Assembly (NCBI GenBank): GCA_965261015.1 | Contig: CBDHCC010000001.1 | Span: 930,001 to 994,000 of the forward strand | DNA length: 64,000 nt | Source of the DNA: CBDHCC01 sp965261015 | GTDB lineage: Bacteria > Pseudomonadota > Alphaproteobacteria > Sphingomonadales > Sphingomonadaceae | Direction: 5' to 3' | Shown here: positions 8,038-16,164 of the stretch, in pieces | How positions within the stretch are numbered: the stretch's first letter is position 1 | Layout: each line of letters begins with the position of its first letter | Translations under genes and position numbers: made by a program | The notes under the pieces: generated by a model | Told to the model about the DNA's origin: nothing | Seen by the model: only the letters and a program-made list of their open reading frames with translations | Databases searched by the model: none

Positions 8038-9143
8038 GGGCGGACCTGCCCGCCGACGCGACCCTCTACCTCCGTCCGTTCGGCGCGGTCGCCAGTCCGC
8101 AGGCTTATCCCGACCCGTCGCCCCGGCTTGCCGGCGGGCTGGTCTTTCATTCGCATTACGAGGTGATCGCGCGAGCGGACGGGCGACGGATCGGTCGCGT
8201 CGTCCTGCGGCCGGACGAGCTGGACCGCTGGATGGATGGCCCGCACGGTGCGCGGCTGGCGACGCTGCGACAGCGCCTGGCCGCCCCGCGCGCGCCCTGG
8301 ACCTTGGGAGGGCGCGTGCTGCGCTTCGACCAGCCCCAGGTCGCCGGCATTCTGAACGCCACGCCCGACAGCTTTTCGGATGGCGGCCGGCATGCCGACC
8401 TGGCCGCCGCGATCGAAGCCGGCATGGCGATGGTGGAGGCGGGCGCGGCCCTGGTCGATGTGGGGGGTGAAAGCACCCGCCCGGGTGCCACCGTCGTCTT
8501 CGAAGGCGACGAGCGCGAGCGGGTCGTGCCGGTCGTCGAGCGCTTGGCGGGGGCGGGCGCGGCGGTTTCGGTGGACACGCGCAAGGCTGCGGTCATCCAG
8601 GCCGCGCTAGCGGCGGGGGCGAGCGCGGTCAACGACATCTCCGCGCTGCGCCACGAGCCCGATTCACTGGCGACCGTCGCCCGGGCGGGCTGTCCGGTTG
8701 TGCTGATGCACGCGCCGTCCGCCGGGCCGGACCCCCATGCGGGCGCGGGCAGCGGCGGCGACGCGGCCCTCGATGTGTTCGACTGGTTGGAGGCTCGGCT
8801 GGACGAGGTCGTGGCCGGCGGCGTGGCGCGCGATCGCATCGCGGTGGATCCCGGCTTGGGCTTCGGCAAGACGCTGGCCCAGAACCTCGCCATCCTGAAC
8901 GCGCTGGATCTGTACCAGGGGCTGGGGGTCCCGGTCCTGCTGGGTGCGAGCCGCAAGCGGATGATCGGTGCCCTGGCCGGCGAGGCGGCGGCCGACCGGC
9001 GGCTGGGCGGGTCGCTCGCGCTGGCGACGCTGGCTCTGGAGAAGGGTGTGCAGCTGCTGCGCGTCCACGACGTCGCCGAGACGGTGCAGGCCGTGCGCGT
9101 CTGGCGCGGACTGCGCGACGCCGCCCTGACGGAGTCCGCCTGA
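8034..9143 (+). CDS. folP: Dihydropteroate synthase
   Basis: A 369-residue dihydropteroate synthase, which joins p-aminobenzoate to the pterin diphosphate in folate synthesis and is the sulfonamide target. The core starts near residue 100 with VAGILNATPDSFSDGG, then VDVGGESTRPGA, AVNDISAL, IAVDPGLGFGKT and LLGASRKRMIG, all canonical. About 95 residues precede the TIM barrel, longer than in E. coli FolP; this N-terminal extension occurs in other alphaproteobacteria. The gene overlaps the ccrM stop (ATGA). Confidence 0.95.
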   Translation: MRADLPADATLYLRPFGAVASPQAYPDPSPRLAGGLVFHSHYEVIARADGRRIGRVVLRPDELDRWMDGPHGARLATLRQRLAAPRAPWTLGGRVLRFDQPQVAGILNATPDSFSDGGRHADLAAAIEAGMAMVEAGAALVDVGGESTRPGATVVFEGDERERVVPVVERLAGAGAAVSVDTRKAAVIQAALAAGASAVNDISALRHEPDSLATVARAGCPVVLMHAPSAGPDPHAGAGSGGDAALDVFDWLEARLDEVVAGGVARDRIAVDPGLGFGKTLAQNLAILNALDLYQGLGVPVLLGASRKRMIGALAGEAAADRRLGGSLALATLALEKGVQLLRVHDVAETVQAVRVWRGLRDAALTESA

Positions 9144-9153
9144 CGGCAGGAGG

Positions 9154-9711
9154 TCACTCCACCTCCCGCAACGATCCCAGCATCCGGGCCACGGGCGGGG
9201 CGAGCCGCGCATCCCGGCCGTCCGGATAGCGGGCCGCCACCCCCGCCCACCCGCCGTCGGCCCGGGTCAGCGCGATGCGGATGCGGGTGCCTTCGCTTGA
9301 CCGGCACTCGCCCCGCCACTGGTCGCGCCAGCGCAGCACCACCGGGGCCGCGCATTCGGCGGCGAGCGCGGTGGATAGCCAGAGATCCGGGTCTCTTGGC
9401 ACGCCGACCGACCGCAACTGCGGCCCCGCTCCCGCCTCCCAGCTTCGCGGAACCTCCGCCTCGACGGCACCGAACGATCGCCAGGCGACCTGGTGCCACG
9501 GCAGAGCCACCAGGGGCGCGGAGGACCAATGCGAGGGGAAGAGCGCCGCATCGACCGGGTCTGGCGATCGCCAGACCACCAAGCCCGCGACCACAACCAC
9601 CAGCAGACCGCCGACGGTGAGGAGAGGAGAGACACGCACGGTTTCGGCCACTCGCTTCAAGAGAGGAAGAGCCTTGGCCATCCTGGGCAGCATCGAGAGC
9701 CGCCATCCCAT
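9154..9711 (-). CDS. Hypothetical membrane-anchored protein
   Basis: A 185-residue protein of no family I can name. It has a short cytoplasmic N-terminus, one transmembrane helix near residues 30-48 (LTVGGLLVVVVAGLVVW) and then about 135 residues outside the membrane with several Trp residues and two Cys (AAECAAP, WRGECRSS) that could form a disulfide. The start at 9711 has GGAAGG about 7 bases upstream; internal Met codons at positions 7 and 11 are alternatives. It converges with folP (10-base gap) and diverges from the next gene. Confidence 0.6.
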   Translation of the reverse strand: MGWRLSMLPRMAKALPLLKRVAETVRVSPLLTVGGLLVVVVAGLVVWRSPDPVDAALFPSHWSSAPLVALPWHQVAWRSFGAVEAEVPRSWEAGAGPQLRSVGVPRDPDLWLSTALAAECAAPVVLRWRDQWRGECRSSEGTRIRIALTRADGGWAGVAARYPDGRDARLAPPVARMLGSLREVE

Positions 9712-9826
9712 AGCCGACCTTCCATACCTGCCACGTCACGCATCGTCGATCGGAAGGGTGGAGGCGAACGATCGACGGTCGATGGGCGGACTTGATGCCT
9801 CTCCCCGGCTGCGCCACGGTAAGGTC

Positions 9827-10732
9827 GTGTTCCCGTCTTTCCTCCGACTCACGGCGTCGCCTTTTGCCGCTGCCATGGCGGTCGCCTCGTTGTCCGCCTC
9901 GACGCTGTTCGCCCAAACTCCGCCGTCGGACGGATCGACGGCAGTGCAAGTCACATCCGACACGACCGAGGACGATGGCATCGTCATTACCGCTCTCGAA
10001 CAGCGGGAGATCGGCGAGAAGGTCGACGTGCTTGCCGACGGCGCGGGCGGCCAAATTCCCCGCTGGAACACGGCGTTCTGCCTGGCGGTGTACGGAGGTG
10101 GACCGGGTCACCGCCGGCTGATCGTGGACACGATCGCGCGCAATGCGACCGATGTCGGAGTGAAAATGGTGTCCGACGATTGCACGCCAGAGGTTCGCAT
10201 CGTTCTGACTAAGGACGCCGACACGTTCGCGCGCGACTTCCTGGAGGCGAACCCTCGACTGTACAAGAACGTCGGTCTCTACGGATTGCCGCAGCCCAGG
10301 GAGCAGGCGGCGTGGATTGATCCCGCGCCTGTGCGCTGGTTGGTGCGTTCGACAGTCGAAGCGCGCCTCGGCTCTGCTTCGCATATCACCGTCCCCGTGC
10401 GCGAGAGTAAGCAGGAGATGATGGTGCTGGTCGACTTGACGAAGTGCGAGGGGAAAACGTGGGAACAGTTGGCCGATCACCTGGCGATGGTGGTGCTGGC
10501 CACTCCTCGGCCGGGCGCACGTGGGCCGCAGGACTCGATCATGGCGTTGTTCGATGCCACGGCCGGGGCGGGCGCCCCCGCAGGGATGACGTCGCTCGAT
10601 CGACTATTGCTCAAAGGCTTGTATGTGACGGGCGAGCAGGTGTCAGGCCGCTGGCAGCGGGACGACATCGTCCGTTACATTGGCCACGAACTGCGCCAAC
10701 AGAACGGAGTGGCCTTCAGCGGCGGTGAGTGA
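9827..10732 (+). CDS. Secreted protein of unknown function
   Basis: A roughly 301-residue exported protein. From a GTG at 9827 it begins with a Sec signal peptide (FLRLTASPFAAAMAVASLSASTLFAQ) and AAGG sits just upstream; an ATG at 9782 in the same frame would add 15 residues. The mature part has two Cys that could pair (NTAFCLAVYG and SDDCTPEVR) and a C-terminal segment (SIMALFD ... AGMTSLDRLLLKGLYVTG) that resembles a family of secreted sphingomonad proteins I cannot name. No catalytic motif is evident. A perfect inverted repeat, ATCGAC-G-GTCGAT, lies at 9771-9783 between this gene and the divergent one. Confidence 0.6.
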   Translation: MFPSFLRLTASPFAAAMAVASLSASTLFAQTPPSDGSTAVQVTSDTTEDDGIVITALEQREIGEKVDVLADGAGGQIPRWNTAFCLAVYGGGPGHRRLIVDTIARNATDVGVKMVSDDCTPEVRIVLTKDADTFARDFLEANPRLYKNVGLYGLPQPREQAAWIDPAPVRWLVRSTVEARLGSASHITVPVRESKQEMMVLVDLTKCEGKTWEQLADHLAMVVLATPRPGARGPQDSIMALFDATAGAGAPAGMTSLDRLLLKGLYVTGEQVSGRWQRDDIVRYIGHELRQQNGVAFSGGE

Positions 10733-10747
10733 GCCTTCCGCTCTTCG

Positions 10748-12145
10748 TCACGCCGCGTTGTCGATGCCCAGGTCCGACAATTTGCGATAGAGTGTCGACC
10801 GACCGATCCCCAGGCGGCGGGCCACCTCGCTCATCCGGCCGCCATAATGGTTGATCGCCAGGCGGATCACGTCGGCCTCGATCTCGGACAGCTGGCGCAA
10901 CTCTCCGTCGGCGAACAGTTCCACCCCGGCACCGACCCGCGCGGGCCCGGTGCCTTCGCCCAGCTGCGCCAGGAGGGCGGGAAAGTCGAACTCCGTCAGC
11001 GCGTCCCCGTCCGCCATCGCCGCGGCGCGGAACAGCGCCCCCTCCAGCTGTCGCAGATTGCCCGGCCAGTCATAGCGGCGCAGCAGCGACAGCGCGCCAT
11101 CGGTCACGCTGAGCGGGCGAGTGCCGGTCAGATCGGCGATGCGACGCAGGGTGTCGCGGGTCAGCGCCGGCAGGTCACCCAAGCGATCGCGCAACGGCGG
11201 CAGTTCGACGGTGGTGGCGGACAACTTGTAGAACAGGTCTTCGCGCACCCGCTTGGCCTCGACCAGCCGGGCCAGCTCGCCATCGTCGCTGGCGACGACG
11301 CGCACGTCGATGCGATGTCGGATCGCGCTGCCGGTCGCCTGCACCTCGCCATCGTCCATGGCGCGCACCAGCCGGGCCTGTTGCGGCAGTGGCAGGCTCG
11401 CCACGCCGGACAGGTGCAGCGTGCCCCCGTCCGCGTCCACGAGCGCCCCGTGCGCGCCGGCACCGGGAGGGTAGCCGAACAACAGCCGGTCCGTCGCGTC
11501 GGCCGACAGTCCGGTCAGCGCGAGATGCGCGAAGGGCGCGTCGGGCCGGGGTCCGGCGGCGTGCATCGCGCGGGCCAGCCACGCCCTGCCAGTGCCCGCC
11601 TCTCCCTCGATCCGCAGGGGCCCGCGCGCTCGCGCCGCCTTGGCCGCGATGGCGAGCGCGGCGCGAAAGGCGGGGGCGGACCCCACCGCCCGGTCCAGCA
11701 CCGGTCGGTGGGGCAATCGCTCGCTCAACGGGCGCAGTTCCGTGTGCTCCGCCGCGCCGTCGACGGCGCGGTCGAGCGCCGGTGCCAGCCGTTCGGCGTC
11801 GAGGGGCAGCAGCAGATAGTCGCTGGCGCCCGCGCGCAGTGCGTCCACCACGCTGGTCGACCGCGCGCCACCCGTGGCGACCACCACCGGCAGCTGCGGC
11901 CGAAGCGATCGGATGCGCCGCACGAGCGAGGCCGGGTCGCGCGGCAGCCGGTCGGCGTTCATCGCCACCGCGTCCAGCTGCATGCCGTCGTGGGTTCCCA
12001 GCGTCGCCAGCGCCCGTTCGGCGTCGTCGGCCACCAGCGCGCGCCAGCCCAGCGCCGCCAGCGCATCCTCCCGCGCGCGCCACGCCACGTCGTCGTCGAT
12101 CAGCAGGACGAGGCGGTGGGCGACAGGTCGGGCGGCAGACGTCAC
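10748..12145 (-). CDS. NtrC-family regulator with degenerate receiver and AAA+ domains
   Basis: A 465-residue protein with the layout receiver (about 10-128), sigma-54 type AAA+ (about 150-380) and Fis-type helix-turn-helix (about 420-462, EVARRLGIGRSTLYRKL). Almost every catalytic motif is altered. The phospho-acceptor Asp is Asn63 (DAVAMN), the receiver Lys is Leu113 (YLLLPL), the Walker A Lys is Arg187 (GEAGTGRAW) and the Walker B acidic pair is Ser-Gly (TLHLSG). The GAFTGA loop is absent (PPGAGAHGALVDAD). It therefore cannot be a normal phosphorylated sigma-54 activator. The intact DNA-binding end suggests a repressor or a sigma-70 regulator. It stands alone on the minus strand. Confidence 0.85.
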   Translation of the reverse strand: MTSAARPVAHRLVLLIDDDVAWRAREDALAALGWRALVADDAERALATLGTHDGMQLDAVAMNADRLPRDPASLVRRIRSLRPQLPVVVATGGARSTSVVDALRAGASDYLLLPLDAERLAPALDRAVDGAAEHTELRPLSERLPHRPVLDRAVGSAPAFRAALAIAAKAARARGPLRIEGEAGTGRAWLARAMHAAGPRPDAPFAHLALTGLSADATDRLLFGYPPGAGAHGALVDADGGTLHLSGVASLPLPQQARLVRAMDDGEVQATGSAIRHRIDVRVVASDDGELARLVEAKRVREDLFYKLSATTVELPPLRDRLGDLPALTRDTLRRIADLTGTRPLSVTDGALSLLRRYDWPGNLRQLEGALFRAAAMADGDALTEFDFPALLAQLGEGTGPARVGAGVELFADGELRQLSEIEADVIRLAINHYGGRMSEVARRLGIGRSTLYRKLSDLGIDNAA

Positions 12146-12295
12146 GATCCGGGCTGCCTCCGCGCTCCAGCGCCCGGGACCGAGGGGCGACAGACCCGCC
12201 CTACGCGCCGGGCGGTAAAGACCGGCTTAAGCCCTTTTCCTGTCGGCCCGGGGCGATTAGGCTGGCGACGGATCGACATCGGGCAAAGGACCCCC

Positions 12296-12421
12296 ATGGA
12301 ACGCTACAACGAGAACGCCGGCCCCACCTATAACCGTTTCATCGGCTGGCTGAAGTGGGGCAGCGTCGCCGTCGCCATCATCGTCGCCACAGTGGTGCTG
12401 ATCATCTCGCGCGGGTCGTGA
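12296..12421 (+). CDS. aa3-type cytochrome c oxidase subunit IV (bacterial, tiny)
   Basis: A 41-residue single-helix membrane protein: a short polar head (MERYNENAGPTYNRFIGWLKW), one transmembrane helix (SVAVAIIVATVVLIIS) and RGS. This matches the short alphaproteobacterial aa3 oxidase subunit IV family, which packs against the core subunits of the terminal oxidase. The other cox genes are not in this window. Its stop overlaps the GTG start of pntA, a pairing I recall from other sphingomonads, so it is probably co-transcribed with the transhydrogenase. Confidence 0.82.
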   Translation: MERYNENAGPTYNRFIGWLKWGSVAVAIIVATVVLIISRGS

Positions 12422-13560
12422 CGGTCACCGTCGCCGTCCTGGCCGCGCGCTCGCCGGGCGAGACGCGGGCGGCGGCGACACCGGAGACCGTGGTCAAGCT
12501 GGTCAAGCGGGGCGCGGCCATTCGGGTCGAGGCCGGGGCCGGGCAGGACGCCGCGATTTCGGACGAGGATTACCGGGCCGCCGGCGCGGATGTCGTGCCC
12601 AGCGACCATGTCGCGCGCGGCGCAGACATCGTCCTGTGCGTCGAGCCACCGGAGCCTGTCCGCGTGGCCGAGGCGAGTGCGGGGGCCCTCCTGCTGGGGC
12701 TGCTGCACCCGGTGGACGATCGCTCGCGGATCGAGGGGTACGCCGCCGCCGGGCTGGACGCGATCGCGTGCGAGTTCCTGCCGCGCATCAGTCGCGCCCA
12801 GTCGATGGACGTGCTGTCCAGCCAGGCGAACTTGGCCGGGTACAAGGCGGTGATCGACGCCGCGGCCGCCTATGGCCGGGCGTTCCCCATGATGATGACC
12901 GCGGCGGGTACGGTGTCCGCGGCGCGCGTGTTCGTGATGGGCGTCGGCGTGGCCGGACTGCAGGCGATCGCCACCGCGCGCCGGCTTGGGGCTCAGGTGT
13001 CGGCGACCGACGTGCGTTCGGCCACGCGCGAACAAATCCGTTCGCTGGGCGCCAAGCCCATCTTCGTGGAGACGGTCGAAGGCGTCGCGGGCGAGGGGCA
13101 GGGCGGCTATGCCGGCGAGATGTCGCCCGACTATATGCGCGCTCAGGCGGCGCTGGTGTCGGAGCACATCGCGCGGCAGGACATCGTCGTGACCACCGCG
13201 CTGATCCCCGGACGGCCCGCCCCCCGACTGGTGTCGGACGCGCAGATCGCCTCCATGCGGCCGGGTTCGGTGCTGTTCGACCTGGCGGTCGGCCAGGGTG
13301 GCAATGTCGAAGGGTCGCGCGCGGGCGAGGCCGTCGAACGGCACGGCGTCCTGATCCTGGGCCACGCCAATATGCCGGCCCGCCTGCCGGCGGACGCGAG
13401 CGCGCTCTACGCCCGCAACCTGCTGAACCTGCTGACCGCGTTCTGGGACGACGAGGCCGGACGGCCGGTCCTGCCCGACGACGACGAGATCGTATCGGGC
13501 GCGCGCGTAACGCACGGTGGACAAGTGGTGGGCGATCGAATGTCCGGCACCGCGCGGTAG
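12418..13560 (+). CDS. pntA: NAD(P) transhydrogenase subunit alpha, NAD-binding part
   Basis: A 380-residue soluble domain I of the proton-translocating transhydrogenase, which binds NAD(H) and passes hydride to NADP. Motifs include RAAATPETVVKLVKRG at the N-terminus, QANLAGYKAVIDAA, TAAGTVSAARVFVMGVGVAGLQAIATA (the Rossmann glycine-rich turn), VSATDVR and SVLFDLAVGQGGNVE. The membrane part is encoded separately (pntA2), as is usual in alphaproteobacteria. The GTG start overlaps the cox subunit IV stop by four bases. Confidence 0.94.
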   Translation: MTVTVAVLAARSPGETRAAATPETVVKLVKRGAAIRVEAGAGQDAAISDEDYRAAGADVVPSDHVARGADIVLCVEPPEPVRVAEASAGALLLGLLHPVDDRSRIEGYAAAGLDAIACEFLPRISRAQSMDVLSSQANLAGYKAVIDAAAAYGRAFPMMMTAAGTVSAARVFVMGVGVAGLQAIATARRLGAQVSATDVRSATREQIRSLGAKPIFVETVEGVAGEGQGGYAGEMSPDYMRAQAALVSEHIARQDIVVTTALIPGRPAPRLVSDAQIASMRPGSVLFDLAVGQGGNVEGSRAGEAVERHGVLILGHANMPARLPADASALYARNLLNLLTAFWDDEAGRPVLPDDDEIVSGARVTHGGQVVGDRMSGTAR

Positions 13561-13627
13561 AGCCGGGCGGACGGACCCTTCTTCGTCGCCGATCATTGAT
13601 AGGGCGAATAAACAAGGGAGACTTTCT

Positions 13628-14284
13628 ATGACGATCAAGCTTGCAACCGCACTGATGGCCGGCACTCTTCTGGCCGGCTGCGCGTCCACCATGGACGACA
13701 ACATGGACACGTCGATGCAGACATCGTCGTCGACCAGCACCATGCCGGCGCAGACGACAAGCACGACCACGACGACGACCACCAGGCCGGCCAATCCGAT
13801 GGTCGGTGGCGTAGCGATGCTGCCGACGCGCACCATCGTACAGAATGCGTCCGCCGCCCCGAACCTGACCACATTGGTGAAGGCGGTGACGGCGGCCGAT
13901 CTGGGTTCCACCCTGTCCGGCCCGGGGCCGTTCACGGTGTTCGCGCCCACCAACGATGCGTTCGACCGGGCACCGGCCGGCCTCGTCTCGACGCTTCTGA
14001 AGCCCGAGAACAAGATGCTTCTGCAGAAGGTGCTGAAGTACCACGTCGTACCCGGCAAGATCACGGCCGCCGATCTGATGCAGAGGATCCGCGCGGGCGG
14101 CGGAACCGCGACCATCAACACGGTCGAGGGTGAACCGCTCACCTTTACCATGGGCGCGAACAACTCCGTGATGATCACCGGCATGAACAATTCGAACGGC
14201 TATGTGATCACGCCCGACGTGATGCAGTCCAATGGTGTGGTTCACGTTGTCAACGGTGTGTTGGCACCGACGCTCACGCCGTAA
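13628..14284 (+). CDS. Fasciclin (FAS1) domain lipoprotein
   Basis: A 218-residue protein with a lipoprotein signal (lipobox LLAGC, Cys18), then a low-complexity Ser/Thr/Met linker (residues about 20-55, including a run of seven Thr) and one FAS1 domain. FAS1 signatures are present: LTTLVKAVTAADL, GPFTVFAPTNDAFDR (H1 motif), LLQKVLKYHVVPGKI and NGVVHVVNGVLAP (H2 motif). Such proteins are thought to act in adhesion or surface interactions. A strong AGGGAG site precedes the ATG. It lies between pntA and pntA2, splitting the transhydrogenase genes, and is followed by a terminator. Confidence 0.93.
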   Translation: MTIKLATALMAGTLLAGCASTMDDNMDTSMQTSSSTSTMPAQTTSTTTTTTTRPANPMVGGVAMLPTRTIVQNASAAPNLTTLVKAVTAADLGSTLSGPGPFTVFAPTNDAFDRAPAGLVSTLLKPENKMLLQKVLKYHVVPGKITAADLMQRIRAGGGTATINTVEGEPLTFTMGANNSVMITGMNNSNGYVITPDVMQSNGVVHVVNGVLAPTLTP

Positions 14285-14303
14285 TCTCTCGACCCGAGCG
14301 CAA

Positions 14304-14342
14304 GAGCCGCGCCGTTCCCGGGCAGGGAGCGGCGCGGTTTCG
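14304..14342 (+). terminator. Rho-independent terminator after fasciclin gene
   Basis: An inverted repeat with arms CCGCGCCG (14307-14314) and CGGCGCGG (14330-14337), extended by an inner CCC/GGG pairing, is followed by TTT. It starts about 20 bases after the fasciclin stop, so transcription from pntA or the fasciclin gene probably ends here and pntA2-pntB would need their own promoter. Confidence 0.7.
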
Positions 14343-14416
14343 CTGTCGGCCGTGGCCCTCGACAGCCGCGCCCGCCCGCCCCTAAGGTGTCCGCTGGGCG
14401 AGAGGGGGCGGTGCGA

Positions 14417-14698
14417 ATGGGTTTTCTGGCGATCCTGTCGATCTTCGTGCTGGCGTGTTTCGTCGGCTATTTCGTCGTCTGGTCGGTGACGCCGGCCCTT
14501 CACACTCCGCTGATGGCGGTCACCAACGCGATCTCGTCCGTCATCGTCGTCGGCGCGCTGATCGCGAGCGCGGGTGTCGGATCGCCGTTGGCCAAGTGGC
14601 TGGGCCTGGCGGCCGTGGTCCTGGCGTCGATCAACATCTTCGGCGGCTTCGCGGTCACCGAGCGGATGCTGGCGATGTACAAGAAGAAGGAGCGCTGA
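14417..14698 (+). CDS. pntA2: NAD(P) transhydrogenase subunit alpha 2, membrane part
   Basis: A 93-residue membrane protein with the conserved opening FLAILSIFVLACFVGYFVVWSV, then PALHTPLMAVTNAISSVIVVGAL and VLASINIFGGFAVTERMLAMYKKK, the standard three-helix PntA2/PntAB membrane domain. Together with PntB it forms the proton channel of transhydrogenase. A GTG two codons upstream (14411) is an alternative start. It ends 4 bases before the likely pntB start. Confidence 0.92.
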   Translation: MGFLAILSIFVLACFVGYFVVWSVTPALHTPLMAVTNAISSVIVVGALIASAGVGSPLAKWLGLAAVVLASINIFGGFAVTERMLAMYKKKER

Positions 14699-14702
14699 AG
14701 GG

Positions 14703-16163
14703 GTGGCGCTGCCCAACATGCAACAAGGTGGCCCCTTGCCGATCGAGGCTTCGAGCCACGCGGCCGTGAACCCCTGGGTGGCGCTCGCCTATCTGGTGGC
14801 GGGTGTGTGCTTCATCCTGGCGCTGCGCGGGCTGTCGAGCCCGGCGTCCAGCCGGACCGGCAACCGCTTCGGCATGGCCGGCATGGCGATCGCGGTGGTG
14901 ACGACCCTGCTGACGCACCGCCTGGCGAGCCTGCCGGAGATACTGGTCGCGATCGGGGTGGGCGGCGCGATCGGCTTCGTCATCGCGCGGCGCATCGCCA
15001 TGACAGCCATGCCGCAGCTGGTGGCGGCCTTTCATTCGCTCGTCGGGGTGGCCGCCGTACTGGTGGCGCTCGCGGCTTGGGCCAACCCTCTCGCATTCGG
15101 AATCGTGGACCCGAGCGGCGCAATCGAACCGGTCAGCCGCATCGAACTGGGCCTGGGTTCCGCGATAGGCGCGCTCACCTTCTCCGGCTCGGTGATCGCG
15201 TTCCTGAAGCTCAACGGCAACATGGGCGGCAAGCCGATCCTGCTGCCCGGCCGTCACCTCATCAACTTAGGCCTGATCCTCGCCATCCTGGGGCTGATCG
15301 GCCTGTGGGTCGCGGGTGCCGTCGGGGCGGGGTCGTTCCTGATCGTCACGGCACTCGCCTTCGCGCTCGGCTTCCTGCTGATCGTGCCCATCGGCGGGGC
15401 GGATATGCCCGTCGTGGTCTCCATGCTGAACAGCTATTCGGGCTGGGCGGCGGCGGCGATGGGCTTCACGCTGGGCAACACGGCGATGATCATCACCGGC
15501 GCGCTGGTCGGCGCGTCGGGTGCCATCCTGTCCTATATCATGTGCCGGGCCATGAACCGGTCCTTCCTGTCGGTCATCGCCGGCGGCTTCGGGGCGGAGG
15601 CGGCGACAGCGGACGGCGGCGGCGCGATCGACCGGCCGTGGAAACGCGGGTCGGCCGAGGACGCCGCCTTCCTCATGTCCCAGGCGGAGAGCGTCATCAT
15701 CGTGCCGGGCTATGGCATGGCGGTGGCCCAGGCGCAGCACGCGCTGCGGGAAATGGCGGACCTGCTGAAGGCCAAGGGCGTGGACGTGAAATACGCCATC
15801 CACCCCGTCGCTGGCCGCATGCCCGGCCACATGAACGTGCTCTTGGCCGAGGCGCAGGTGCCTTATGACGAGGTCTTCGAGCTCGACGACATCAACGGTG
15901 AGTTCCCGCAGGCCGACGTGGCCTTCGTTATCGGGGCGAACGACGTCACCAACCCGTCGGCCAAGACGGACAAGACCTCGCCCATCTATGGCATGCCCAT
16001 TCTGGACGTGGACCGCGCCAAGACGGTGCTGTTCATTAAACGATCGATGGGCGGGGTCGGTTATGCCGGCGTGGACAACGAGGTCTTCTACCGCGACAAC
16101 ACCATGATGCTGCTGTCCGACGCCAAGAAGATGGTCGACGAGATCAACAAGAGTTTTGACTGA
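14703..16163 (+). CDS. pntB: NAD(P) transhydrogenase subunit beta
   Basis: This subunit carries the second membrane domain (about eight hydrophobic helices) and the NADP-binding domain III of the proton-translocating transhydrogenase, which makes NADPH from NADH. Key motifs are NPWVALAYLVAGVCFILALRGLS, GGADMPVVVSMLNSYSGWAAAAMGF and, in domain III, IVPGYGMAVAQAQHAL, HPVAGRMPGHMNVLLAEA and VIGANDVTNP. The start is uncertain: GTG 14703 (486 residues), ATG 14718 or GTG 14766 all read in frame, and none has an ideal ribosome site. It ends 1 base before the racemase start. Confidence 0.95.
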   Translation: MALPNMQQGGPLPIEASSHAAVNPWVALAYLVAGVCFILALRGLSSPASSRTGNRFGMAGMAIAVVTTLLTHRLASLPEILVAIGVGGAIGFVIARRIAMTAMPQLVAAFHSLVGVAAVLVALAAWANPLAFGIVDPSGAIEPVSRIELGLGSAIGALTFSGSVIAFLKLNGNMGGKPILLPGRHLINLGLILAILGLIGLWVAGAVGAGSFLIVTALAFALGFLLIVPIGGADMPVVVSMLNSYSGWAAAAMGFTLGNTAMIITGALVGASGAILSYIMCRAMNRSFLSVIAGGFGAEAATADGGGAIDRPWKRGSAEDAAFLMSQAESVIIVPGYGMAVAQAQHALREMADLLKAKGVDVKYAIHPVAGRMPGHMNVLLAEAQVPYDEVFELDDINGEFPQADVAFVIGANDVTNPSAKTDKTSPIYGMPILDVDRAKTVLFIKRSMGGVGYAGVDNEVFYRDNTMMLLSDAKKMVDEINKSFD

Positions 16164-16164
16164 C

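Noticed and set aside
9140..9165. GGAGGT...ACCTCC inverted repeat between converging folP and the 9154 gene as a terminator.
   Set aside because: The stem is only 6 bp with no T run and it overlaps coding sequence on one side.
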